Assembly: GCA_041920465.1 (NCBI GenBank)
Contig: JBHGXW010000060.1
Span: 1 to 64,000, forward strand
Length of the DNA: 64,000 nt
From: Brevibacillus_H sp041920465
Lineage (GTDB): Bacteria > Bacillota > Bacilli > Brevibacillales > Brevibacillaceae
Direction: 5' to 3'
The notes below the pieces were generated by a model. The model did not search any database and was not told the origin of the DNA. It was given only the letters and a program-made list of their open reading frames with translations. Made by a program: the position numbers and the translations under genes. Below are positions 1 to 8,814 of this stretch, one piece after another. Positions within the stretch are counted from its first letter, which is position 1. Each line of letters begins with the position of its first letter.

Positions 1-773
1 TGCACGAGGCAACGCTGTTCAATCTGAATGAAATGGCCTGTTTGATCAAGGATGGTGAGTGCGGCATGGGGAAACTTGTCCAAAAGACGCAAATGATCCT
101 GATATCCGCAAATCGCATCCTGACGTCCGAGTACGATTAAAGCAGGCTGTGGATAAAATTCTTGCGATGCCAGCGGTTCAAAACGGAAGAAATAGCCTTT
201 GCTTCGCCACTCGGAACCGAGAAAGGCGCGGTTTGCCAGCAAGCGCCCGGGCTGTACTTCATCTTGGAACAACTCCCAATGCTTGCGGTTCTGATACACC
301 ATGAAAAGGTCAAATGTTTTTGCTTCGTCTTCTCCAAGCCCGGTAAACAAACTCTCATCCCTCTCCATGACCACCTTGGACGGCAGTGTCCGGTTACGCA
401 GATGAAGTGCCGGAACCAAGAGACAGAATCCGTCGATCTGGCTGTGTTTCTTGTCCATGATCCCTTGAGCCAGGTAGCCGCCAAAAGACATCCCAACCAG
501 CGAAAAGCGTTGTCCGGAAAGGACCGCATCGATAAATTCAAGCAATATTACAAGAAGTTCATCCGATGTTTTGACCCTATCTGCGATCCTTGAATGTCCG
601 TGGGCGGGAATGTCAACATAAATCCGTTTGTATCCCTTATGCTGTTCAAACACCGGTTCCATCCATGCCTTCATCGAACGATGATCCAAGGCAAGCGCGT
701 GCAGGATAATGACAGGATGGCCTTCTCCGCAAATTTCGTAATGAACAGAGCCATTGGTTAGCTGAACGTCCAT
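1..773 (-). CDS. Alpha/beta hydrolase (partial, 3' end beyond window)
   Basis: The reading frame starts at the ATG complementary to 771-773 and stays open to the window edge, giving about 257 residues without the C-terminus. A nucleophile elbow GMSFGG places the likely catalytic Ser at about residue 96. An acid candidate follows in VLGRQDA, and the histidine motif TGHFIQIEQ lies near the edge, so the catalytic triad looks complete. An HAL motif near residue 25 fits the oxyanion position. It starts 3 bp after the stop of the upstream beta-lactamase-fold gene, so the two probably form one operon. The substrate cannot be told from sequence. The fold call is firm. Confidence 0.85.
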   Translation of the reverse strand, partial: MDVQLTNGSVHYEICGEGHPVIILHALALDHRSMKAWMEPVFEQHKGYKRIYVDIPAHGHSRIADRVKTSDELLVILLEFIDAVLSGQRFSLVGMSFGGYLAQGIMDKKHSQIDGFCLLVPALHLRNRTLPSKVVMERDESLFTGLGEDEAKTFDLFMVYQNRKHWELFQDEVQPGRLLANRAFLGSEWRSKGYFFRFEPLASQEFYPQPALIVLGRQDAICGYQDHLRLLDKFPHAALTILDQTGHFIQIEQRCLV

Positions 774-776
774 CTG

Positions 777-1589
777 CTATTCCTTCTCCCTGTATGCGTT
801 ATAAATCAGACGGCCAATTTTGCCCATCGTCTGTTTGGCCAGTTTTTCTTCCACGTCCTTGGACAAAAGGGAGATCAGCACAGCGGAATCACGCACATAC
901 AAGATACCCGCATCGTGATTAATGTTTGTCACATTGCCTGTCTTGTTGGCCAACTCCCAGCGAGGCAGGCCCCCGATCAGATTGGAATCGGGATCAGGCA
1001 GATAAAACGGGATCGAATCGCGGATTTGCTGCTTCTTCAAGATAGAGAGCATCTGCAGGCAGCTGTTGTATGAGAGAATCTCTCCTTTGGCCATCATTCG
1101 GAAAATAGAGGCCATATCAGCAGCCGTCACTTCGTTGTAGCCGTCCGGTTCAGCCGGCATCACCATTAACTTGTTGTAGAATTGGCTGTTGTTCATCTGT
1201 GTTTTCTGCATGATCCGGCGGATTTGCTTCGCTCCGACACGGTCAATCAAGATGTTGGTTGCGGAATTGTCGCTTTGAATAATCATCAGCATGACCAGAT
1301 CATAAACGGTAAGCGTCATGCCGGGAGTCAAGTGCTGCAGCACGCCACAGCCGCCGACAAGATCTTCTCTGCGAAGCACGTAACGGTCTTCAAAAGCATA
1401 CTTGCCGTGATACACGTCCGAGAACACGGCAGCCATGATCGGCACCTTGATCAAGCTGGCCGCATAAAATCGCTGATCCGGGTTTTTCTCAAAACGTTCG
1501 TTTGTATGTAAATCTTCAATGACTGCCCCCCATAAGCCGCCCGCTTGTTCGAGCAATTGATCGATCTGGGTATGTAGTTTGGCTAACAT
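777..1589 (-). CDS. Serine hydrolase of the class A beta-lactamase fold, no signal peptide
   Basis: This 270-residue protein has the three class A signatures in order: SxxK (SLIK, Ser45 and Lys48), SDN at 106-108 and KTG at 216-218. The omega-loop region reads EPDGYN near 147-152, one residue longer than the classical E-x-x-x-N spacing, so true beta-lactamase activity is uncertain. The N-terminus (MLAKLHTQIDQLLEQ) is hydrophilic and shows no export signal, unlike secreted resistance enzymes. GAGGTG precedes the ATG. It lies directly upstream of the alpha/beta hydrolase on the same strand. A penicillin-binding-like or cytoplasmic esterase role is possible. Confidence 0.82.
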   Translation of the reverse strand: MLAKLHTQIDQLLEQAGGLWGAVIEDLHTNERFEKNPDQRFYAASLIKVPIMAAVFSDVYHGKYAFEDRYVLRREDLVGGCGVLQHLTPGMTLTVYDLVMLMIIQSDNSATNILIDRVGAKQIRRIMQKTQMNNSQFYNKLMVMPAEPDGYNEVTAADMASIFRMMAKGEILSYNSCLQMLSILKKQQIRDSIPFYLPDPDSNLIGGLPRWELANKTGNVTNINHDAGILYVRDSAVLISLLSKDVEEKLAKQTMGKIGRLIYNAYREKE

Positions 1590-1774
1590 TCTAGCACCTC
1601 TTTTGCCATCTGGAATTTATAGACAAAATTTTTATACTATAAATACTAGTAATCATCCTGATGGATAGCAACTTGTATTTTCCAGAAATTAAAAAATATT
1701 CTCTTGATGTACTTTCCTTTACCGTTTATTGTTAATTTATTCAATAACAAGAAAATTTTTGAAGGGGGTTCGTT

Positions 1775-3409
1775 ATGCGTAGATTTGGTTATGCAACACT
1801 TGCTTTTTCTCTACTTGCAAGTCTCGTGTTTACCGGCTGTACTACCCAACCGACTTCTTCCCAAAGTGCCGGAGGGGACAAACCTGCCGAAACTGCTGCC
1901 GCAGGGCAGGAGATGGCCATCAACATTGCTTCCGAACCGCAAACGGCTGATCCTGGTTTGGCAGAGGACATTCCATCCATGTCTGTCGCGCGTGCCGCAT
2001 TTGACGGATTGCTTCGCATCGGAACGGACGGCAAGCTTCATGAAGCCGTAGCAGAAAAGTACGAAGTATCTCCCGACCAGTTGACCTATACTTTCCATCT
2101 TCGCGACACCAAATGGAGCAACGGGGACCCTGTAACCGCCCAAGACTTCGAATATGCCTGGAAGCGTGTGCTCAATCCTGAGACGGCCTCCTCTTATGCA
2201 TACCAGATGTACTACATAAAGAACGGCCAAAAGGCCAATGCCAAAGAAGTGCCGTTAGATCAGGTTGGCGTCAAAGCGACGGATGACAAAACACTTGTGG
2301 TGACGCTGGAAAATCCGGCTCCGTTCTTCCCTGAACTGGTTTCTACCGTTACCTATTTCCCGGTTAACAAAAAAGTGGTGGAAAGCAATCCGAAATGGGC
2401 GGCTGAAGCGGCTACTTATGTCGGCAACGGACCGTTCATCATGGACAAGTGGGAGCATAAATCCCAAATTGTTTGGAAGAAAAACGATACCTACTGGGAT
2501 AAAGAGAATGTCAAATTAAGCAAACTTACCTACAACATGATCGAAGACGCCAACACGGAATTAAGCATGTTTGAAGCAGGCGAGTTGGATTGGGCAGGCT
2601 CCCCGCTGGGCGATCTTCCCGGTGATGCGATGCAATCTTTGAAAGATTCCGGCAAGCTGCACAATCAAGCGACCGCCGGGACGGAGATTTACGTATTTAA
2701 CACGACCAAGGTACCGTTCAACAACAAAAACATCCGTAAAGCGTTCGCCTATGCGATTGACCGCAAAGCGTTAACGGATAACGTCGTCACTTACAGAGGC
2801 ACGCCTGCGCTTGGTTACCTGCCGCCTACCATGTCCTTTAACAAAGATGGATACTTCAAAGATGGCGACGTAAATACAGCCAAGAAACTGCTTGAACAAG
2901 GGCTGAAGGAATTGGGCTTAAAGGAATTGCCGCCAATCGAAATCCTATACAACACCAGTGAATCCCACACTCGTGTGGCCCAAGCGATTCAGGACCAATG
3001 GCGCAAAGCGTTCGGCATTGAAGTGAAGCTGAAAAATCAGGAAAACAAGGTAAAACGCGAACAGATGAAACAAGGCAACTTCATGATCGGCCGCGGCAGT
3101 TGGATTGGAGACTTCAATGACCCGATCAACTTCCTGGAGCTGTACCGTGATCTTGGCGGCAACAACAATGCCCGCTGGACCAATCCGGAATTCAAAGATC
3201 TGTTGGTGAAATCGGCAAGCGAAGCGGATACGCAAAAACGAAATGAACTTCTTAAAAAAGCGGATGAGATTTTCATGGATGAAATGCCGATCATTCCGAT
3301 TTATTACTACACATACGCCTGGGCGCAGGGAGACGGCGTAAAAGACGTTGTCATCGACGCTCTTGGCTTCATAGACTTTAAATATGCATCCAACGAAAAG
3401 AAAAGGTAG
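1775..3409 (+). CDS. Peptide ABC transporter substrate-binding lipoprotein (OppA/DppA-like)
   Basis: The 544-residue product is a family 5 extracellular solute-binding protein. It begins with a lipoprotein signal (MRRFGYATLAFSLLASLV) ending in a lipobox FTGC with Cys22, so it should be anchored to the outer face of the membrane. The body carries family motifs such as YTFHLRDTKWSNGDPVTAQDF and YVGNGPFIMDKW. A Gly-rich SD (GAAGGGGG) precedes the ATG. No permease or ATPase genes adjoin it, so it either works with a transporter encoded elsewhere, perhaps the five-gene system at 29597-35364, or is an orphan receptor. The amidotransferase gene follows within a few bases. Confidence 0.92.
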   Translation: MRRFGYATLAFSLLASLVFTGCTTQPTSSQSAGGDKPAETAAAGQEMAINIASEPQTADPGLAEDIPSMSVARAAFDGLLRIGTDGKLHEAVAEKYEVSPDQLTYTFHLRDTKWSNGDPVTAQDFEYAWKRVLNPETASSYAYQMYYIKNGQKANAKEVPLDQVGVKATDDKTLVVTLENPAPFFPELVSTVTYFPVNKKVVESNPKWAAEAATYVGNGPFIMDKWEHKSQIVWKKNDTYWDKENVKLSKLTYNMIEDANTELSMFEAGELDWAGSPLGDLPGDAMQSLKDSGKLHNQATAGTEIYVFNTTKVPFNNKNIRKAFAYAIDRKALTDNVVTYRGTPALGYLPPTMSFNKDGYFKDGDVNTAKKLLEQGLKELGLKELPPIEILYNTSESHTRVAQAIQDQWRKAFGIEVKLKNQENKVKREQMKQGNFMIGRGSWIGDFNDPINFLELYRDLGGNNNARWTNPEFKDLLVKSASEADTQKRNELLKKADEIFMDEMPIIPIYYYTYAWAQGDGVKDVVIDALGFIDFKYASNEKKR

Positions 3410-3421
3410 GGAGTGGGCACG

Positions 3422-4150
3422 TTGCGACCTGTGATCGGGCTGGCTGGCGCGAAGATGTTTCTTCCTGGGAATACACTTGAACCATTCTTTTACCTCGCTC
3501 AAAGCTATGTAGACGGTGTTGCAAAAGCACAGGGAATCCCGTTCATTCTTCCGTTGATGAACGGCTCGGCCGCCCCTTATGAAGAGATGGTGCGATCCGT
3601 TGACGGAATTATTTTGACAGGTGGGGATGACCCTGCTCCTCACCTGTATCGTGAACCGCCGCTTCCCGGTTTGGGCGAGGTGGATTACGAACGCGATTTG
3701 GCTGAACTGAAATTGATCAACGCCTGCGTGAAATGGAAAAAGCCGGTTTTTGGCGTTTGCCGCGGTATTCAAATCCTTAATGTGGCATTAGGGGGAACAC
3801 TTTTTCAAGATATTTCAACGCAAATACCCGGTGCCTATCAACATAAGCAAATAGGATCTCGCCGATATGGCTGCCACCATGTGAAGCTGGAGGCGGGATT
3901 CATCTATGACACGCTTGGCAAAACAGAAATACTGGTAAATTCATCCCATCACCAATCGATCAAGGATGTGGCTCCTGGCTTACGTGTTACTGCCTCCTCC
4001 GCAGATGGAGTGATTGAGGCGGTTGAAAGCGATGATCAGCTGATTATCGGCGTTCAATGGCATCCTGAAAGAATGTGGTCCCATGACGAAGATATGCATA
4101 AGCTGATCGAAGCATTTGTGGCTCTGGTAAAGAAAAACCGCCTCTCGTAG
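3422..4150 (+). CDS. Gamma-glutamyl-gamma-aminobutyrate hydrolase family protein (class I amidotransferase)
   Basis: The product is a stand-alone class I glutamine amidotransferase fold of the peptidase C26 / PuuD type. It has the nucleophile elbow FGVCRGIQ (Cys) and the His-Glu pair in GVQWHPERM. Members hydrolyse gamma-glutamyl amide bonds. The in-frame GTG at 3413 is possible, but GGGAG at 3409-3413 sits 8 nt before the TTG at 3422, which gives MRPVIGL, so TTG is preferred. It follows a peptide-binding lipoprotein gene by about a dozen bases. A role in using peptide- or gamma-glutamyl-derived nitrogen is inference. Confidence 0.85.
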   Translation: MRPVIGLAGAKMFLPGNTLEPFFYLAQSYVDGVAKAQGIPFILPLMNGSAAPYEEMVRSVDGIILTGGDDPAPHLYREPPLPGLGEVDYERDLAELKLINACVKWKKPVFGVCRGIQILNVALGGTLFQDISTQIPGAYQHKQIGSRRYGCHHVKLEAGFIYDTLGKTEILVNSSHHQSIKDVAPGLRVTASSADGVIEAVESDDQLIIGVQWHPERMWSHDEDMHKLIEAFVALVKKNRLS

Positions 4151-4161
4151 GCGGTTTTTTG
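4133..4161 (+). terminator. Intrinsic terminator after the amidotransferase gene
   Basis: AAACCGCCT and AGGCGGTTT form a stem around a short loop, followed by a T run. The stop codon of the amidotransferase gene lies inside the hairpin. Confidence 0.85.
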
Positions 4162-4237
4162 CATTTCCGCACCTTGCCAATCGGGATCGACAGCGGTAGG
4201 ATGATGAGAAAAAGTTGGAGCTTGGGGAGAGTGCGAC

Positions 4238-4585
4238 ATGGGCCGTTTAATCGTATATTACGATGAACATTGTGCAATTTGCCAGGCAATGAAACATTCG
4301 TTTCTGCGGTTAAAGCGGGGGCTTGTTTCCATTGAATGGAGACACTATGAGAGTGTTCCGGTATGTGGTCTGGGGGATTATCAATGTAAAGAATCAATGT
4401 CGGTGCAAACGGCTGATGGAACCATCTATCGTGGTTTTTTCGCTGTTCGATTTCTCATCCGGTACACCCGGCTGTTTTTTCTGGCTCCGCTTCTTTATGT
4501 TCCGGGAATGAGTGTGATCGGACAAAAGGCGTATCAATGGGTAGCGCGAAACCGGCACAGGCTGTTTGCGTCAGGCAGGAAGTAG
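4238..4585 (+). CDS. DCC family protein (DUF393), thiol-disulfide oxidoreductase-like
   Basis: This 115-residue protein opens with VYYDEHCAIC, the D-x-x-C-x-x-C signature that names the DCC family (a thioredoxin-fold group annotated as putative thiol-disulfide oxidoreductases). The rest matches the family pattern, with hydrophobic stretches near residues 65-95 (FAVRFLIRYT, LFFLAPLLYVPG). GGGGAGA precedes the ATG. It sits alone between a terminator and the yqeG promoter region. The biochemical role is not established for the family. Confidence 0.82.
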   Translation: MGRLIVYYDEHCAICQAMKHSFLRLKRGLVSIEWRHYESVPVCGLGDYQCKESMSVQTADGTIYRGFFAVRFLIRYTRLFFLAPLLYVPGMSVIGQKAYQWVARNRHRLFASGRK

Positions 4586-4596
4586 GTCAGTTTTCT

Positions 4597-4626
4597 TTGC
4601 AACCTGGTGGTGGAATATGGTATAGT
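4597..4626 (+). promoter_or_regulatory. Candidate sigma-A promoter for the yqeG operon
   Basis: TTGCAA (4597-4602), an 18-nt spacer and TATAGT (4621-4626) lie about 70 nt before yqeG. The -10 matches 5 of 6 positions and the -35 matches 4 of 6. Confidence 0.45.
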
Positions 4627-4693
4627 AATTGCCGATATTGGATGAGTCAAATTAGTTTTGCCCATCCGTTGAAACCTAGACCGGAGGGGTTTC

Positions 4694-5218
4694 ATGTTCT
4701 TGGAAAAGTTACTGCCTAACGAGTTTGTCGATTCCGTCTTTGAGATAGATCTTCAGGAATTGCGAAAACGTAACGTTACCGCGATCATTACCGATTTGGA
4801 CAACACCCTGGTGGAATGGGATCGTCCGCAGGCTACACCCGAGATTGAAGCGTGGCTGCTCAAGCTGAGAGAAGCCGGGATTCAGGTAACGGTCGTGTCG
4901 AACAATAAACAAAATCGCGTGAAAGCATTCTGTGAACCGCTGGGTATCCGCTTTATCTGGTCAGCAAAAAAGCCGACCAGTCAAGCGTTCCTCCGAGCGG
5001 TCCAAGAAATGAAGGTAAGCATTGCGGAGACAGTGGTAGTAGGTGATCAACTATTCACCGATGTACTTGGTGGAAATTTACTCGGATTTCATACAATATT
5101 AGTAGTCCCTGTTGCCCAAAGCGACGGATTTTGGACACGATTTAACCGACAGTTGGAAAAAGTCGCGCTCTACTGGATGAAGAAGAAAGGGATGATTTCA
5201 TGGGAGAACAGACCATGA
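4694..5218 (+). CDS. yqeG: YqeG family HAD IIIA-type phosphatase
   Basis: The 174-residue protein has HAD motif I DLDNTLV near residues 36-42, motif II VVSNN near residue 71, a Lys in SAKKPTSQAF and motif III VVGDQLFTDVLGG. All HAD catalytic elements are present, so hydrolase activity is expected, but the physiological substrate is not established. CCGGAGGGG precedes the ATG. It overlaps the start of yqeH, and the same pair opens the homologous B. subtilis run. Confidence 0.93.
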   Translation: MFLEKLLPNEFVDSVFEIDLQELRKRNVTAIITDLDNTLVEWDRPQATPEIEAWLLKLREAGIQVTVVSNNKQNRVKAFCEPLGIRFIWSAKKPTSQAFLRAVQEMKVSIAETVVVGDQLFTDVLGGNLLGFHTILVVPVAQSDGFWTRFNRQLEKVALYWMKKKGMISWENRP

Positions 5219-6330
5219 CGGGGCAAGAGCAAATTTCTTGTGCCGGATGCGGCATTCACATACAGACGGAAGATAAAAACAAACCGGGCTATACTCCGAA
5301 GTCCGCCCTGAATCGGGATGTCGTGATCTGCCAGCGCTGTTTTCGCATCAAGCATTACAACGAAGTGGCGCCAATCGGAATGGACGACGATGACTTTTTA
5401 CGAATCTTGAACAGCATTGGGGCAACAGACAGCCTGGTTGTCATGGTTGTTGATATTTTTGATTTTCAGGGTTCCTGGCTGCGCGGATTGCCGCGTTTTG
5501 CAGGCCGCAACCCGATACTGCTTGTAGGCAATAAAGTGGATCTCTTGCCCGCCAATATCAATCTAAACCGGGTCCGCAACTGGATTCAGCACGAGTCAAA
5601 ACAGCTTGGCCTCAAACCGGAAGACGTTGTTTTGGTTAGTGCCCAAAAGGGAATAGGAATTGAAGAATTGCTGGCCAAAATCGGCCAGCTGCGCAAGGGA
5701 CGCGATGTCTATATCGTCGGTGTCACCAATGTAGGCAAATCCACGTTGATCAATCGGATCGTACGGGATTACGGTTCGACCGAGATGGAGATTACCACCT
5801 CGCCATTTCCAGGAACGACACTGGACAAGATTGAGATTCCGCTTGAGGATGGAAAGTCTCTGTACGATACACCGGGGATTATCAACCGCGATCAGATTGG
5901 CCATATGATCAGCCCGCAGGATTTGCAGGAGATCACCCCGAAGGCTCGGATCAAGCCGCGCGTCTTTCAATTGGACGATAAACAATCTTTATTTATCGGC
6001 GGTTTGGCGCGAATCGACTTTGCCCGCGGAGAACACCAGCCATTTGTTTTTTATGTAGCAAACAATTTGCAGATTCACCGCACCAAACTGGAGAAGGCGG
6101 ATGAACTGTTTGAGAAGCACCACGGCGGCCTGTTGGCTCCGCCTTCCGGAGAAAGAGCGAAACAGCTTCCGCCATTTGTCCGCCAAACTCTCAAGGTACA
6201 GGCGGGGGAGCCAACGGATATCGTCATCTCCGGTTTGGGCTGGATTACGCTGCAGGGGAAAAATCCGGCTGTTGTCGAGGTGCACGTTCCCAAAGGCGTC
6301 AGCATCGGCTTGCGCAAAGCGTTGATTTAA
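5200..6330 (+). CDS. yqeH: Ribosome biogenesis GTPase YqeH
   Basis: The 376-residue protein is a circularly permuted GTPase with an N-terminal zinc finger (CAGC near residues 14-17, CQRC near 44-47). The G motifs come in permuted order: NKVD (G4), SAQKG (G5), GVTNVGKST (G1, near residue 174), then DTPGI (G3). YqeH is needed for 30S subunit assembly in B. subtilis. The chosen ATG overlaps yqeG by 19 nt and has GAAAGGGA upstream. A second ATG lies five codons downstream. The family call is secure. Confidence 0.96.
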   Translation: MGEQTMTGQEQISCAGCGIHIQTEDKNKPGYTPKSALNRDVVICQRCFRIKHYNEVAPIGMDDDDFLRILNSIGATDSLVVMVVDIFDFQGSWLRGLPRFAGRNPILLVGNKVDLLPANINLNRVRNWIQHESKQLGLKPEDVVLVSAQKGIGIEELLAKIGQLRKGRDVYIVGVTNVGKSTLINRIVRDYGSTEMEITTSPFPGTTLDKIEIPLEDGKSLYDTPGIINRDQIGHMISPQDLQEITPKARIKPRVFQLDDKQSLFIGGLARIDFARGEHQPFVFYVANNLQIHRTKLEKADELFEKHHGGLLAPPSGERAKQLPPFVRQTLKVQAGEPTDIVISGLGWITLQGKNPAVVEVHVPKGVSIGLRKALI

Positions 6331-6342
6331 GACAATCGTATT

Positions 6343-6371
6343 GCCCCTCCGGTTAGCGGAAGGGGCTTTTG
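6343..6371 (+). terminator. Hairpin terminator between yqeH and aroE
   Basis: GCCCCTCCG and CGGAAGGGGC form a stem around a short loop, followed by TTTT. This may reduce read-through within the yqe operon, since aroE follows in the same direction. Confidence 0.75.
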
Positions 6372-6410
6372 CGGTAGAGATATACTGCTGGGGGAAGGGA
6401 GAAAGCTACG

Positions 6411-7268
6411 TTGGTCATTACCAGTAAAACGCAACTTGTGGGGTTGTTGGGTCACCCCGTCTCACATTCTCAATCACCGTTGATGCACAATACAGCCTTT
6501 CAGCAAAAACAACTGCCTTTTGCTTACGCGGCGTTTGATGTGGCTCCCGAACGTTTGAAGGAAGCGGTTGCCGGCATTCGCGGACTCGGAATCAAAGGAG
6601 TCAATGTCACGATCCCGCACAAGGTTGCCATTTTGCCGTTATTGGATGAGATAGATCCGCTGGCTCAGCGCATCGGGGCAGTAAATACGGTAGTAAACCG
6701 GAATGGCCGATTGGTCGGGTATAACACAGACGGCAAGGGTTATGTCCGCTCTTTGGTGGAAGAGACAGGGCTACTCTTAGCCGATCAAGTCGTGACACTC
6801 TTGGGCGCTGGCGGTGCGGCGCGTGCGGTAGCCTGCACGTTGGCGGACAAAGGGGTCAAGGAGATTCGCATTATCAACCGCTCCCGCGAAAAAGCAAAAC
6901 TGCTTGCGGATCATCTGAAGCCGCTGGTTCCCGCAAAAGCGCTGGAACCAGGCGAATTCGAAGACGCGGTGAAAACAGCTACCCTTTTAATCAATACCAC
7001 TTCCATCGGGATGTACCCGAATGTTCATGAAATGCCGATTCCATACGAGTGGCTGCATGCCGATTTAATTGTGAGCGATTTAATCTACAATCCGCTTGAA
7101 ACCAAATTATTAACTTCAGCCAAAAATGTTGGCGCTATCACGCATTCAGGTGTCGGCATGTTTGTCAATCAAGGGGCACTCGCCTTTGAATTGTGGACCG
7201 GAGTGGAAGCGCCGGCCGAACTGATGCGGGAAACTGTGTTAACGCAACTACGCCAAGGAGGAAACTAG
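6411..7268 (+). CDS. aroE: Shikimate dehydrogenase
   Basis: The enzyme reduces 3-dehydroshikimate to shikimate with NADPH in aromatic amino-acid synthesis. The 285-residue product has the substrate-binding motif GHPVSHSQSPLMHN, the catalytic Lys in NVTIPHK and the dinucleotide-binding GAGGAARA near residue 132. It starts at TTG, with GGGGGAAGGGAG about 10 nt upstream. yhbY begins directly after its stop codon. Confidence 0.96.
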   Translation: MVITSKTQLVGLLGHPVSHSQSPLMHNTAFQQKQLPFAYAAFDVAPERLKEAVAGIRGLGIKGVNVTIPHKVAILPLLDEIDPLAQRIGAVNTVVNRNGRLVGYNTDGKGYVRSLVEETGLLLADQVVTLLGAGGAARAVACTLADKGVKEIRIINRSREKAKLLADHLKPLVPAKALEPGEFEDAVKTATLLINTTSIGMYPNVHEMPIPYEWLHADLIVSDLIYNPLETKLLTSAKNVGAITHSGVGMFVNQGALAFELWTGVEAPAELMRETVLTQLRQGGN

Positions 7269-7559
7269 ATGTTGACAGGAAAACAAAAGCGCTACTTGCG
7301 CTCTCTTGCCCACCATTTAAGCCCTATCTTTCAGGTAGGCAAAGGCGGGGTAAATGAAAATATGATTACCCAGATCAAGGAGGCCTTGGAAGCCAGAGAA
7401 CTGATTAAGGTCTCCATCCTGCAAAACAACCTGGATGATAAGCACGATGTGGCCCAGGAATTGGCCGATGGTGCAGAAGCAGAGCTGGTTCAGCTGATCG
7501 GACACACCGTGGTTTTATATAAAGAGTCAACCGAACACAAAACGATTACGCTTCCGTAA
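7269..7559 (+). CDS. yhbY: Ribosome assembly RNA-binding protein YhbY
   Basis: This 96-residue protein is a single CRS1-YhbY (CRM) RNA-binding domain. It shows the start LTGKQKRYLRSLAHHL and the loop VGKGGVNENMI. YhbY-type proteins associate with large-subunit precursors. GGAGGAAACT before the ATG overlaps the aroE 3' end. It sits between aroE and nadD as in B. subtilis (yqeI). Confidence 0.95.
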   Translation: MLTGKQKRYLRSLAHHLSPIFQVGKGGVNENMITQIKEALEARELIKVSILQNNLDDKHDVAQELADGAEAELVQLIGHTVVLYKESTEHKTITLP

Positions 7560-7575
7560 CGGTGGAGGAAAAACG

Positions 7576-8154
7576 ATGCAAAAGCGCGTTGGCATTCTGG
7601 GCGGAACATTTAACCCCATCCACAACGGGCATCTGTTGATTGCCGAGCAGGCAAGAGAACAAGTTGGGCTTGACGAGGTCTGGTTTATGCCGGCCCGAAT
7701 TCCGCCCCATAAAGAGGACCAAGGTATTCTCACCGCTGAACACCGATTGCGGATGGTGGAGCTGGCTGTTGCCGACCATCCCCGGTTTCGGGCGACAGAT
7801 ATTGAATTGAAACGGGAGGGGCCCTCCTACACCGTGGATACTCTGCTCTTGCTGCATGCCGAATACCCCGAGCACCGGTTTTTCTTTATCGTGGGCGGCG
7901 ACATGCTGCAAATTTTGCCGAAGTGGCACAGGTACGAAGAACTGAAGAAGCTGGTTCATTTTATTGGTATTTCCCGGCCAGGTTCCGTCTTTGAGGCAGA
8001 ACTTCTGAAACCGCATGTCACCTTTGTGGAAGTGCCGGCGTGGGATATTTCCTCTACCTGGATCAGAGACAAGGCAAGACAGGCGAAAAGCCTTCGCTAT
8101 CTGGTACCGCAAGCTGTAGAAAGCTATATAAAGGAGTACAAATTGTATGAGTAA
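7576..8154 (+). CDS. nadD: Nicotinate-nucleotide adenylyltransferase
   Basis: The enzyme transfers AMP from ATP to nicotinate mononucleotide in NAD synthesis. The 192-residue product has the nucleotidyltransferase motif GGTFNPIHNGH near residues 9-19 and the ISSTWIR signature near 156-162. Length is normal for the family. GGTGGAGG precedes the ATG. The last 8 nt overlap yqeK, which suggests translational coupling. Confidence 0.96.
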   Translation: MQKRVGILGGTFNPIHNGHLLIAEQAREQVGLDEVWFMPARIPPHKEDQGILTAEHRLRMVELAVADHPRFRATDIELKREGPSYTVDTLLLLHAEYPEHRFFFIVGGDMLQILPKWHRYEELKKLVHFIGISRPGSVFEAELLKPHVTFVEVPAWDISSTWIRDKARQAKSLRYLVPQAVESYIKEYKLYE

Positions 8155-8716
8155 AGGGATGGAACGCGACAAATTACTGGCACAAGTGCGGGCACAAATG
8201 AATGAAAAGCGATATCTTCATACCCTTGGTGTCGCCGCTTCCGCCCGTAACCTTGCCATGAGGTATGGCGCCGACCCTGACAAGGCGGAGCTGGCCGGAT
8301 ACACCCACGATTACTGCAAGTGTTGGCCGACGGCAAGAATGCTGGAGTATTTACACCGCTATGATATCGCGCAAGATATTATCGAGGGAGAAAAAGAACT
8401 GTGGCATGCCTTCGTCGGGGCGATTGTGATTCAGGATGAGTTGGGCATCAACGATCCGGAAATTCTGCAAGCGGTTCGCTACCATACGACGGGCAGAGTG
8501 GGCATGTCGCTTTTGGAAAAAGTGGTTTGTGTCGCAGATTATATTGAACCTACCCGAGATTACCCCGGAGTGGAAAAAGTCCGGGAACTGGCGCACAAAG
8601 ACCTTGACCAGGCACTGGCACAAGGATTAGGCGCAACCATTCAATTCTTGATCGAGCAGAAGAAAGCCGTTCACCCGCTCACATTACTCGCATACAACGA
8701 TCTGGTCAAGCGCTAA
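8147..8716 (+). CDS. yqeK: YqeK, HD-domain diadenosine tetraphosphatase
   Basis: This 189-residue HD-domain protein has the metal-binding pair in YTHDYCK (HD near residues 43-44), an upstream His in YLHTLGVA and the conserved YHTTGR. Homologues hydrolyse Ap4A symmetrically to ADP. The ATG lies within the end of nadD and AAAGGAG precedes it. The nadD-yqeK-rsfS order is conserved in Firmicutes. Confidence 0.94.
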   Translation: MSKGMERDKLLAQVRAQMNEKRYLHTLGVAASARNLAMRYGADPDKAELAGYTHDYCKCWPTARMLEYLHRYDIAQDIIEGEKELWHAFVGAIVIQDELGINDPEILQAVRYHTTGRVGMSLLEKVVCVADYIEPTRDYPGVEKVRELAHKDLDQALAQGLGATIQFLIEQKKAVHPLTLLAYNDLVKR

Positions 8717-8814
8717 ACAGCAGCGATCAAGAGCAACATCACATAAAGAATCAGAAATACAGCAGATAAAGGGTCACATTGGATGAAGAAACATATCAGA
8801 CAAGGAGGAATTAG

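Noticed and set aside
162..593. Plus-strand frame opposite the first hydrolase gene
   Set aside because: It is antisense to a clear alpha/beta hydrolase reading frame with the Ser and His motifs on the minus strand.
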